Positions 50,301 through 55,907 of a stretch of 55,907 nt of DNA are shown piece by piece. The stretch lies in contig JAQXIT010000109.1 in assembly GCA_029007925.1 (NCBI GenBank), positions 1 through 55,907 of the forward strand, read 5' to 3'. The position numbers and the translations under genes were made by a program. The notes below the pieces were generated by a model that was not told the origin of the DNA, searched no databases, and saw only the letters and a program-made list of their open reading frames with translations. Every line of letters starts with the position of its first letter. Position 1 is the first letter of the stretch. Source of the stretch: Bacillota bacterium. GTDB taxonomy: Bacteria > Bacillota > Clostridia > Oscillospirales > Oscillospiraceae.

Positions 50301-51272
50301 GTCACCATGGATGTGACCGTGGAGGACAATTCCAACCCGCTGACACTGGAGAATCTGCTGGAGCTGGAGCTGGAGACCACCACCATGGACGCCTCCGGCG
50401 GTACCGTGAAGGAAACCCACAAGCTCTCCGAGTTTGCCTCCATGGAGGAGACCACCTCGGTGGGCTCCATCGGCCGGGAAAACCAGACCCGCTACGTCAC
50501 CGTATCCGCCGACATCGCCGAAGGCTATAACGCCACCCTTCTTTCCCGGGAGCTGAGCAAAAAGCTGGCGGATTTCTCCGAAACCCGGGTTCCCTATGGT
50601 TTTTCCGTCCGGCTGGACGGAGAAAGCTCCACGGTTAAGGAAATGCTGACACAGATGCTGCTGCTCATCGGATTGGGCTTCCTGTTTATCTATCTGGTCA
50701 TGGTCGCACAATTCCAGAGTCTGCTGAGCCCCTTCATCGTACTGTTCACCGTGCCGCTGGCCTTCACCGGCGGTATGCTGGGACTGCTGGTCAGCGGTCA
50801 GCAGCTCAGTCTGCTGTCGCTGATGGGTTTCGCGGTGCTGATGGGTACCGTGGTCAACAACGGCATTGTCTTTGTGGACTATGTGAATCAGCTTCGCATC
50901 GGCGGCATGGATCGCCGCGCCGCCCTCATCGCCACCGGCAAAACCCGGATGCGCCCCATTCTGATGACGGCGCTGACCACCATTCTGGCCATGTTCCAGA
51001 TGGTATTCAGCGACGACATGGCCGGTCAGCTTGGCGGCGGCATGGCCATCGTCATCATCGGCGGTATGCTCTACGCCACCGTCATGACGCTCATCATCGT
51101 GCCGGTGATCTACGACATTCTCTTCCGGCGCAAGCCTATGAACGTGGACATCGGCAGTGAGAATCTGGACGACGTACCGGATGATGCCGCGGAATTCATC
51201 GCGGAAGCAGCGGCTCAGGAGGCAGCCGGGAAAGCGGAAGAAGCCCTGGACGCGCCCGCTGCGGCCGAATAA
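47367..51272 (+). CDS. RND/HAE1-type efflux transporter with a coiled-coil insert
   Basis: 1301 aa from the ATG at 47367 (GGAAGG upstream; the frame opens at a TTG at 47340). AcrB-like: VSVTRMTTDLLPDMSMPYLMVVAPYPGASPERVENDVV, SVHVELDPDKIAAL, MLVDNSVVVMENIYRLRG with the transmembrane Asp, VLMGTVVNNGIVFVDYVNQLR. Residues about 196-432 are an insertion of heptad-rich helices (EELDKAQQEVETGRAELEKAQ, LREDLKE-like) where normal RNDs have about 20 residues. The C-terminus is Ala/Glu-rich. Gram-positive members act without an outer membrane. No adaptor gene is adjacent. Function as lipid or drug exporter is inferred. Confidence 0.9.
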   Translation: MEKLSVKKPFTILVAVIMVLVLGVVSVTRMTTDLLPDMSMPYLMVVAPYPGASPERVENDVVRPLESALGTVSGVENVYSTSAENFGMIQLEFAEGTDMDSTLVKVSGAVQEASASLPDTCGTPSISELSMDMMATMYVSVSRDGYDIYQLSSFVKDTVQPYLERQNGVASVSALGLVEQSVHVELDPDKIAALNDKLLSAVNEQLSAALEELDKAQQEVETGRAELEKAQSGFGQTMAGTIFGSLEDSVSDAAARMKAEVDDLLAQVEALRAEITDGETGSSLDTIAENLRKISEKLGSGNLSVEDLLEISGSLRVILDNLASLVEKLEAEARGRIDGDSLSRLRETLKEITGTLGTLSGILDSVPEILAGLEEAYAGMTQAQLEAAVGFATASTQLTAAETQLAAARTQYETAREQALAGANLDSLLDVKTLSQLIYAQNFSMPAGYIDDAQDNSWLLKVGEEYSSVEDIAGALLVSMDGIGDVRISDVAAVTVIDNAGVGFTRLNGHEAVILSIFKSSTAGTNKTAKNCQAAFRELEEKYDGTKMLTLMNQGSYIDLIIQSVLSSMVTGALLAIVILALFLKDVKPTLVVGISIPLSVMLSLVLMYFTGISLNMMTLSGLSLGIGMLVDNSVVVMENIYRLRGRGVSAARAAVQGTRQVSGAIIASTLTTVCVFLPLVFTEGMVKELLLPLGLCIGFCLMSSLLVALTVVPAAASTMLRRSRPKPHPLFDKILDVYGRFLNWCLDHKAIPITVAMGLLAVCVWAVIHMGIVLLPEMNGDQIQISVTTPEGITREESYAMADDVIDKLLTIDGVENVGVMDSGSAVSMISGMSGLSGSYGSYSFYVLVPEGTPSSQIRKITEKINDACADMPCQVSASSGGMDDMTALLGSGLSVHIYGDNLDTMRELSDQVAELVATVPGYTDITTSFTDGDPTIRLMIDKDKAMSKGLTVAQIYMSISQRLTTSATSASITLDGVTMDVTVEDNSNPLTLENLLELELETTTMDASGGTVKETHKLSEFASMEETTSVGSIGRENQTRYVTVSADIAEGYNATLLSRELSKKLADFSETRVPYGFSVRLDGESSTVKEMLTQMLLLIGLGFLFIYLVMVAQFQSLLSPFIVLFTVPLAFTGGMLGLLVSGQQLSLLSLMGFAVLMGTVVNNGIVFVDYVNQLRIGGMDRRAALIATGKTRMRPILMTALTTILAMFQMVFSDDMAGQLGGGMAIVIIGGMLYATVMTLIIVPVIYDILFRRKPMNVDIGSENLDDVPDDAAEFIAEAAAQEAAGKAEEALDAPAAAE

Positions 51273-51280
51273 ACGAGCAA

Positions 51281-51305
51281 ACCGGAGGGCTTCCCGCCCT
51301 CCGGT
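51281..51305 (+). terminator. Hairpin after the RND gene
   Basis: A 10-bp perfect stem (ACCGGAGGGC / GCCCTCCGGT) with a TTCCC loop, lacking a T-run. Confidence 0.6.
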
Positions 51306-51384
51306 TGTGAACAATCTGTGAATTCTGTCCAAATTCCGACGCAAATTGCAGGCAGATTTCGGCGGGAATCGGAACAATTTTCTC

Positions 51385-51413
51385 TTGCAATTTTCGCCAA
51401 AAAACGGTATTCT
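51385..51413 (+). promoter_or_regulatory. Promoter of the permease leader
   Basis: TTGCAA (51385-51390), 17 bases, TATTCT (51408-51413). The expected transcript starts near 51420 with the hairpin GAACAA-6-TTGTTC (51420-51437). Confidence 0.62.
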
Positions 51414-51454
51414 TGTTAAGAACAAAATATCTTGTTCGAAAGGAGGACTTGACT

Positions 51455-51529
51455 ATGCAGAAACAAACCGTCATGCGTATGTCTGGGTTCTCCTATTTTT
51501 CTGACCGTTTTTCGGCTGCCGAAGAATAA
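51455..51529 (+). CDS. 24-aa leader peptide of the uracil-type permease
   Basis: A short frame MQKQTVMRMS GFSYFSDRFS AAEE ends with TAA. It is preceded by an excellent ribosome site (AAGGAGG, 7 bases before). It lies between the promoter and a terminator whose 3' arm carries the permease's own ribosome site. Its second half is rich in U codons (TTC, TCC, TAT, TTT, TCT, TTT, TCG), as in the E. coli pyrBI leader. Ribosome position on it could decide which hairpin forms. The peptide sequence itself has no recognisable family. Confidence 0.6.
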   Translation: MQKQTVMRMSGFSYFSDRFSAAEE

Positions 51530-51603
51530 GGATAGTCCCTCTGTCCCCTTTTCATCCTTTCTCCCGGTGCCGGTATCGGCAGAGGCAGAAAGGATGTTTT
51601 TTT
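51511..51603 (+). promoter_or_regulatory. Putative attenuator before the permease
   Basis: Hairpin 1: TTCGG-CTG-CCGAA (51511-51523), in the leader-peptide frame. Terminator: outer stem CATCCTTTCT (51553-51562) with AGAAAGGATG (51587-51596), inner stem TGCCG / CGGCA (51568-51581), then seven T directly before the ATG at 51604. The leader CTGCCG (51516-51521) can instead pair with CGGCAG (51577-51582), which opens the inner stem. The Shine-Dalgarno AAAGGA is in the terminator stem. Confidence 0.6.
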
Positions 51604-52971
51604 ATGGCAAACAACGAGAAAAACACGGAAGCCGTCTACGACGCCAAGTCGCTGGGTACTCCCCGGGTGTTGGTACTGGGCCTGCAGCATCTGTTCGCCA
51701 TGTTCGGCGCCACAGTGCTCGTCCCCGCTCTCACCGGTCTGAACGTATCCACCACGCTGCTGTTCGCCGGCTTGGGAACCCTGCTGTTCCACCTGATTAC
51801 CGGGCGGAAGGTTCCCGCGTTCCTGGGCTCCTCCTTCGCGTTCCTGGGTGCCTACGGTCTGGTCACCGCTTCCGGACAGGCAATCCCCCTGACCTACTCC
51901 AGCTTCGGTGTGGCCGTGGCCGGTCTGATGTATCTGGTGCTGGCGCTGCTGTTCAAGCTCTTCGGTGCCAAAAAGGTCATGCGCTTCTTCCCGCCCATCG
52001 TCACCGGCCCCGTCATCATCTGCATCGGCCTGACCCTGTCCGGCACTGCCATTGGCAGCTGCTCCGCCAACTGGCTGGTTGCCGTTGTAGCCATTCTGGT
52101 GGTTGTGATCTGCAACATCTGGGGCAAGGGCATGGTGAAGATCGTACCCATTCTGCTGGGTGTGGTTGCTTCCTACGCCGTTGCCATGATCGTGGATCCC
52201 GCTGCCCGGCTGAAGGTTGCCCAGACCGTTGCCGAAGCCAAGTGGATCGGTCTGCCCGTGGTCTGGAAGGAAACCGGACTGTCCATCTTCGGAGAAGGCT
52301 TTGACGGCGGTATGCTCCTGACCGCCATTATCACCATCCTGCCCATTTCGCTGGCCACCATCGTCGAGCATATCGGCGATATGTGTGCCATCTCCTCCAC
52401 CGTCGGCAAGAATTTCGTGGCCGATCCCGGCCTGCACCGCACCCTGATGGGCGACGGCATTGCCACCACCATGGCTGCCCTCTTCGGCGCCCCCGCCAAC
52501 ACCACCTATGGTGAAAATACCGGCGTTCTGGCGCTGTCCAAGGTCTACGATCCCAAGGTCATCCGTCTGGCGGCTGTCTTCGCCATTGTCCTGTCCTTCT
52601 GCCCCAAGTTCGCCGCGCTGATCGTGGCTATGCCTGCCGCCACCATGGGCGGTGTCAGCCTGGTGCTCTACGGTATGATTTCCGCCGTTGGCGTGCGCAA
52701 CGTGGTGGAAAATCAGGTTGACTTCACCAAGAGCCGCAACGTGCTGATCGCCGCTGTGATTATGGTTCTGGCCATCGGCCTGAAGTACGGCACCGGCGAT
52801 GTGGGCGGCATTGTCTTCAGCATTGGCAGTGTCCATATCACCCTGACCGGTCTGGCTGTGGGCGCTCTGGTGGGCATCTTCATGAACGCCGTGCTTCCCG
52901 GCAAGGACTACGAGTTCGGTACCAATGAGCAGGGTGACACCTCCGTCAATTTCGGTACCCGGGCAAAATAA
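51604..52971 (+). CDS. NCS2-family uracil/xanthine permease
   Basis: 455 aa, about 14 helices. Signatures: LGLQHLFAMFGATVLVPALTGLN, GRKVPAFLGSSFAFLGA, EHIGDMCAISSTVGKNF (with the conserved Glu) and GAPANTTYGENTGVLALSKVYDP. These fit UraA/PyrP-type uracil carriers rather than xanthine ones (the GENTG motif). It takes up uracil with H+ or Na+. A leader peptide and terminator precede it. Confidence 0.92.
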   Translation: MANNEKNTEAVYDAKSLGTPRVLVLGLQHLFAMFGATVLVPALTGLNVSTTLLFAGLGTLLFHLITGRKVPAFLGSSFAFLGAYGLVTASGQAIPLTYSSFGVAVAGLMYLVLALLFKLFGAKKVMRFFPPIVTGPVIICIGLTLSGTAIGSCSANWLVAVVAILVVVICNIWGKGMVKIVPILLGVVASYAVAMIVDPAARLKVAQTVAEAKWIGLPVVWKETGLSIFGEGFDGGMLLTAIITILPISLATIVEHIGDMCAISSTVGKNFVADPGLHRTLMGDGIATTMAALFGAPANTTYGENTGVLALSKVYDPKVIRLAAVFAIVLSFCPKFAALIVAMPAATMGGVSLVLYGMISAVGVRNVVENQVDFTKSRNVLIAAVIMVLAIGLKYGTGDVGGIVFSIGSVHITLTGLAVGALVGIFMNAVLPGKDYEFGTNEQGDTSVNFGTRAK

Positions 52972-52985
52972 CCCCCCATACACAA

Positions 52986-53020
52986 AACGCCGCCGGAAGG
53001 ATCCGGCGGCGTTGTTTTAT
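52986..53020. terminator. Convergent terminator of the permease and the M28 peptidase
   Basis: A 12-bp perfect stem (AACGCCGCCGGA / TCCGGCGGCGTT) with an AGGA loop, followed by GTTTTATTTCTT. Confidence 0.85.
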
Positions 53021-54243
53021 TTCTTGTCCCGTTTGCGGGTCAGATAGATGTCCAGCTTTTCCTTCATGTTCTCCGGTATCTCCCGGGCTACAGGGCAGCG
53101 AACCGCGTTGGCCATCCGCTCCGTAAAGGCCACAATAAAGCCGATATCCGCCGCCATCTGCTCGCCCTTCACCAGCGCCATGGTGTCGTAGCTGTTATGG
53201 ATGGTTGCCGTGTTGTGAGGCGCGATCCGGGCGAAGGAAACCGCCGGAACCCCCTTGTCGGCAAAGGGCGTGGAATCGCTGGAATACACGTCCTGCTGCA
53301 CTTCAATGCCCCAGCCCCGCTCCATGGCCATGTAGCGGATGTAGTGGGTCAGCGGTTCCTCCGAGGTGCAGCAGGCAATGAATTTGCCCATAACCGATCC
53401 GATCATGTCCAGATTGATGTTCAGAACCGTTTTCTTCAGCGCCTCTTCATTGGTTTCGCAGTAGGCCTTGGAGCCCAGAAGGCCCCGCTCCTCGCTGCCG
53501 CACCACAGGAAACGCAGTCCATAGCGGTGGGGATGGGCGGCAAAATACTCCGCCGCCGCCAGAATTCCCACGGAACCGGACATATTGTCGTAGGCGCCCT
53601 GAGAAAGGGAGGTGGAATCGTAGTGCGCCGTCAGGGTGATGTACTCATCGGTTTCGCCGGGCAGCTCCAGCATCACATTGTGGGACTGTCCCCGGTACTC
53701 CTCCTGCTCCAACACGATTTTCGCGGTGACGGTGCCCCGCCGGATCAGTTCGATGGCGGACTTGGCGTTGATATTGACGCCCGGCAGCTTTCTGCCCTTG
53801 CTGACAAAGCTCCGCAGTTCCCGCTGGTCGATGTCCCAGTCGGTGTAATTGGCGTTGCCGTCGTAGGTCACAAAACCCACGGCACCGTTCTCCAGAATAT
53901 CCTGATACCGCCAGTAACCCAGATAGCCGTCAATCATCACGATTTTCCCACGGCATTGGGACAGGCTGAGGGGATCCGTTCCCCGCAGATAGTACAGCGG
54001 TGCCTCCACCTCTCCGGAGCCGGCGCAGAGATATCCCTTGCAGGGGATCTCCGCCCCATCGGCATAAAACTCCGCCCGCTTCATAGTGGCCATATCCACA
54101 TCGAAGGGAAGAATTTCAGCCTTCAGCCCTATTTCGGCGCATTTGCTCCGCAGATACTCCGCGCAGCGAAGCTCCTCACTGCTGCCGCCGGTGCGGACAT
54201 AGGCCGTTTCCTCAAAGATTTTCATGATTTGTTTGGCATCCAT
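53017..54243 (-). CDS. M28-family metallopeptidase
   Basis: 408 aa, no signal peptide, so cytoplasmic. Two-zinc ligands are all visible: LTAHYDSTSLSQ, GAYDNMSGSVGILAAAEYF, WCGSEERGLLGS, NLDMIGS and IHNSYDT. A PA-like insert (about 80-190) carries the DPLSLSQCRGKIVMIDG and NGAVGFVTYDGNA pattern. It removes N-terminal amino acids or cleaves dipeptides. The start is at 54243 with AAAAGGAGG upstream, and its own promoter (54265-54292). Confidence 0.92.
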   Translation of the reverse strand: MDAKQIMKIFEETAYVRTGGSSEELRCAEYLRSKCAEIGLKAEILPFDVDMATMKRAEFYADGAEIPCKGYLCAGSGEVEAPLYYLRGTDPLSLSQCRGKIVMIDGYLGYWRYQDILENGAVGFVTYDGNANYTDWDIDQRELRSFVSKGRKLPGVNINAKSAIELIRRGTVTAKIVLEQEEYRGQSHNVMLELPGETDEYITLTAHYDSTSLSQGAYDNMSGSVGILAAAEYFAAHPHRYGLRFLWCGSEERGLLGSKAYCETNEEALKKTVLNINLDMIGSVMGKFIACCTSEEPLTHYIRYMAMERGWGIEVQQDVYSSDSTPFADKGVPAVSFARIAPHNTATIHNSYDTMALVKGEQMAADIGFIVAFTERMANAVRCPVAREIPENMKEKLDIYLTRKRDKK

Positions 54244-54264
54244 AGGAAAACCTCCTTTTCCCCT

Positions 54265-54292
54265 ATTCTACTCCGCTTCCGTGAATTTGCAA
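54265..54292 (-). promoter_or_regulatory. Promoter of the M28 peptidase gene
   Basis: Minus strand TTGCAA (54292-54287), 16 bases, TAGAAT (54270-54265). Confidence 0.5.
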
Positions 54293-54323
54293 CAGTTTTC
54301 TTTCTCTGTTTTTTTGCATGAAG

Positions 54324-54356
54324 TACCTTGGCAGGCGAGGTATTATGTGATACAAT
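54324..54356 (+). promoter_or_regulatory. PadR-operon promoter with an inverted repeat
   Basis: TTGGCA (54328-54333), 17 bases, TACAAT (54351-54356). TACCT (54324-54328) and AGGTA (54338-54342) form an inverted repeat around the -35 element. PadR proteins repress through such sites, so autorepression is plausible. Confidence 0.5.
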
Positions 54357-54381
54357 ACCGCCACGAAAGGGGGAAACGGCC

Positions 54382-54720
54382 ATGTCCATTGCCGGTGATC
54401 TGATCCGGGGCCACACAGATGCCATCATTCTGGCCCGGCTTCTGCAGTCCGACAGCTACGGCTACGAGATCAACAAAATCATCTCCACCCTCTCCTCGGG
54501 CCGCTTCGAACTGAAGGAAGCCACGCTCTACACCGCCTTCAAGCGGCTGGAGGAATCCGGCTTCATCGCCTCCTACTGGGGCGACAGCGGTGCCGGAGCC
54601 CGGCGGCGATACTACACCATCACCCCCGCAGGGCGGGAAGCCTGCCTTCGCCTTCTGGCGGAATGGGAGGAAACTAAGGAGATCATGGATCAACTATTGA
54701 AAACGGAGGAAAGAACATGA
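54382..54720 (+). CDS. PadR-family transcriptional regulator
   Basis: 112 aa from the ATG at 54382 (GAAAGGGGG upstream). Winged helix: ARLLQSDSYGYEINKIISTLS, ELKEATLYTAFKRLEESGFIASYW, RRRYYTITPAGREACLRLL. It would repress its own operon. The stop overlaps the start of the HAAS gene (ATGA). Confidence 0.92.
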   Translation: MSIAGDLIRGHTDAIILARLLQSDSYGYEINKIISTLSSGRFELKEATLYTAFKRLEESGFIASYWGDSGAGARRRYYTITPAGREACLRLLAEWEETKEIMDQLLKTEERT

Positions 54721-55364
54721 GAGATCAACTGATTCGCTATGTGGATCTTCTCTTTGCCGGCGCCCACGATGCCGGCGATATCAGGCAGGAGATCCTTCAG
54801 AACACACTGGATCGCTACGACGATCTGGTCGCACAGGGTAAAACGCCGGAGGCCGCCTACAGCCTGGCCATTTCCGGCATCGGGGACATCAGCGAAATCC
54901 TCAGCGGCGGCGCGGTGCCTCCGGAGATCCCCACTCCCGCCGCTGCGGTTACGGAGCGCACGGAGCCGCAGGAAACCCCGGTATGGAAAAAGGTGCTTCG
55001 GGCCATCGGCATATGCCTGTACATTTTGTGTCCCGTGCCGCTGTTCGTCCTGCAGAATGAAATCGGTCTATGCGGCTTGCTGACCATTGTGGCCGTGGCC
55101 ACCGCTCTGATGGTGATTGCCGGCGGAAAAAGCGGCAATGATGCTCCCCGAAAGGAAGAACCCATTCCCACCTCTCCCCGTTCCGAGCTGCACAAGGCCG
55201 TGAACGCCATCATCTGGGCGGTGGGTCTGTGTGTTTACTTCCTTCTGAGTTTTTCCACCGGCGCTTGGTATATCACATGGATCCTGTTTCTCATCATCCC
55301 GGCGGTTAACGGGCTTGTCAAGGCCTGCATGGATCTGAAGGAGGCGAGCCGAAATGAAAACTAA
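54717..55364 (+). CDS. HAAS/DUF1700-type membrane protein
   Basis: 215 aa. Residues 1-65 are a HAAS-like helical domain (RYVDLLFAGA, DIRQEILQNTLDRYDDLVAQGKTPEAAYSLAISGIGD), the usual companion of PadR regulators. Three to four helices follow (VLRAIGICLYILCPVPLFV and similar). The 3' end overlaps the next gene by 11 bases. In this conserved operon type it is thought to relay an envelope signal, but this is not proven. Confidence 0.8.
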   Translation: MRDQLIRYVDLLFAGAHDAGDIRQEILQNTLDRYDDLVAQGKTPEAAYSLAISGIGDISEILSGGAVPPEIPTPAAAVTERTEPQETPVWKKVLRAIGICLYILCPVPLFVLQNEIGLCGLLTIVAVATALMVIAGGKSGNDAPRKEEPIPTSPRSELHKAVNAIIWAVGLCVYFLLSFSTGAWYITWILFLIIPAVNGLVKACMDLKEASRNEN

Positions 55365-55907
55365 CGCCATCGTCCGCATCGTGATTTACCTTCTCGTGAT
55401 CCTGCTTCTGGCGGGGCTTCTGGTAGCGGGATTGGGCTTCGGTCAATTTGCGTTCCACTTCGGCATTCCCTCCGGCAGTTATATCACCGGCTCCGGCTCC
55501 GCGAACGCATCGGAGATCCGGAACCTGAAGATCGAATGGGCAGCCGGTTCCATCAAAATCGTTCCCTCGGACACGGATCAGATCACCTTCTCGGAAGAAG
55601 GCAACGCCGGCGAGGACGGCCGGATGGTCTACGATATTGACGGCTCCACCCTGACCATCCGCTGCACGAAGCCCGGTTTCCGGTTTGGCTCCTTTTCCAA
55701 TCCCGTGAAAAATCTCACCGTCTGCGTCCCGTCGGATTGGCAGTGCAGCCGTCTGGAGGTCAACGCCGCCTCCGCGGATCTGGATGTGGAAAACCTGACC
55801 ACCGACGAGATGAAGATCAACACCGCTTCCGGTGAGTGCGACTTTCAGAGCTGCACCGTCGGGGACTTAAATATCAGCACCGCCTCCGGCAGCATCCGCT
55901 ACACCGG
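55354..55907 (+). CDS. DUF4097 beta-strand repeat protein (3' end cut by window)
   Basis: The first 184 codons are visible. After an N-terminal helix (IVIYLLVILLLAGLLVAGLGF), the outer part shows the DUF4097 ladder: ANASEIRNLKIEWAAGSIKIVPSD, LEVNAASADLDVENL, MKINTASGECDFQSC, LNISTASGSI. Such proteins accompany PadR/HAAS genes and occur in Lia-type envelope stress systems. The end lies outside the window. Confidence 0.88.
   Translation, partial: MKTNAIVRIVIYLLVILLLAGLLVAGLGFGQFAFHFGIPSGSYITGSGSANASEIRNLKIEWAAGSIKIVPSDTDQITFSEEGNAGEDGRMVYDIDGSTLTIRCTKPGFRFGSFSNPVKNLTVCVPSDWQCSRLEVNAASADLDVENLTTDEMKINTASGECDFQSCTVGDLNISTASGSIRYT

Noticed and set aside
51553-51603. PyrR-binding attenuator
   Set aside because: The terminator is clear, but I could not find the conserved PyrR-binding loop. 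Leader-peptide control is the better reading.

Overview
The window is 55.9 kb of GC-rich, low-repeat chromosomal sequence, very probably from an anaerobic endospore-forming member of the Clostridia of the Oscillospirales/Ruminococcaceae type. The reasons are a DUF3794-LysM spore protein (SipL-like), a SpoVB-like flippase, an FHA-RodA fusion, Pro/Thr-rich secreted proteins with clostridial lipoboxes, TTG starts, and strong GGAGG ribosome sites with TTGnnn-17-TAnnnT promoters. I see no phage, insertion sequence, CRISPR array or rRNA. Both window ends cut a gene (a TetR regulator on the left, a DUF4097 protein on the right).

Layout. 0-2.8 kb: TetR regulator (truncated) and two P-loop metal GTPases of the CobW family, one with a five-fold histidine/cysteine repeat. 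2.9-8.7 kb (minus strand): SipL-like spore protein, a 49-aa membrane protein, a cell-wall operon (endonuclease IV, FHA-RodA glycosyltransferase, penicillin-binding transpeptidase). 8.8-11.9 kb: a lipoprotein, two small membrane proteins (DUF1294, GtrA), a probable structured non-coding RNA, a DUF523/TudS-like protein and a 5'-3' exonuclease. 12-15.8 kb (plus): a translationally coupled nucleotide operon (HD phosphohydrolase, two tandem DHH phosphoesterases, SurE). 15.9-24.5 kb (minus): an RDD membrane protein, a complete carbohydrate/glycerophosphoester-type ABC importer, a secreted SNase-OB nuclease lipoprotein and a triple-repeat lipoprotein. 24.7-30.9 kb: two MATE exporters, glycerol kinase and a barnase/barstar pair. 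30.9-35.2 kb: folA-thyA, a LacI regulator and glmS. 35.3-40.2 kb: dprA, a DEAD-box helicase, feoAB and nth. 40.3-47.2 kb: a flippase, pepD, secG, prfB, a decayed small gene, tRNA-Arg(CCT), lplA and an MBL hydrolase. 47.3-55.9 kb: a large RND transporter with a coiled-coil insert, a uracil-type permease behind a leader-peptide/terminator, an M28 peptidase and a PadR-HAAS-DUF4097 operon.

How they work together. Most of the region is housekeeping: wall synthesis (FHA-RodA with its transpeptidase), folate/thymidylate (folA-thyA), amino-sugar supply (glmS), iron (feoAB), repair (nfo, nth, exonuclease) and nucleotide turnover (HD-DHH-DHH-SurE). The unusual parts are regulatory and RNA-based: a non-coding RNA candidate at about 10.2-10.56 kb; a tRNA-Arg in which the near-universal G19-C56 tertiary pair is replaced by U19-A56; a leader peptide plus terminator in front of the permease; and several genes whose ribosome binding site lies inside a terminator-like stem. 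The unusual proteins are a stalked barnase with its barstar, a His/Cys-repeat metallochaperone, an RND pump with a built-in coiled coil, and a nuclease lipoprotein translationally coupled to an ABC importer.
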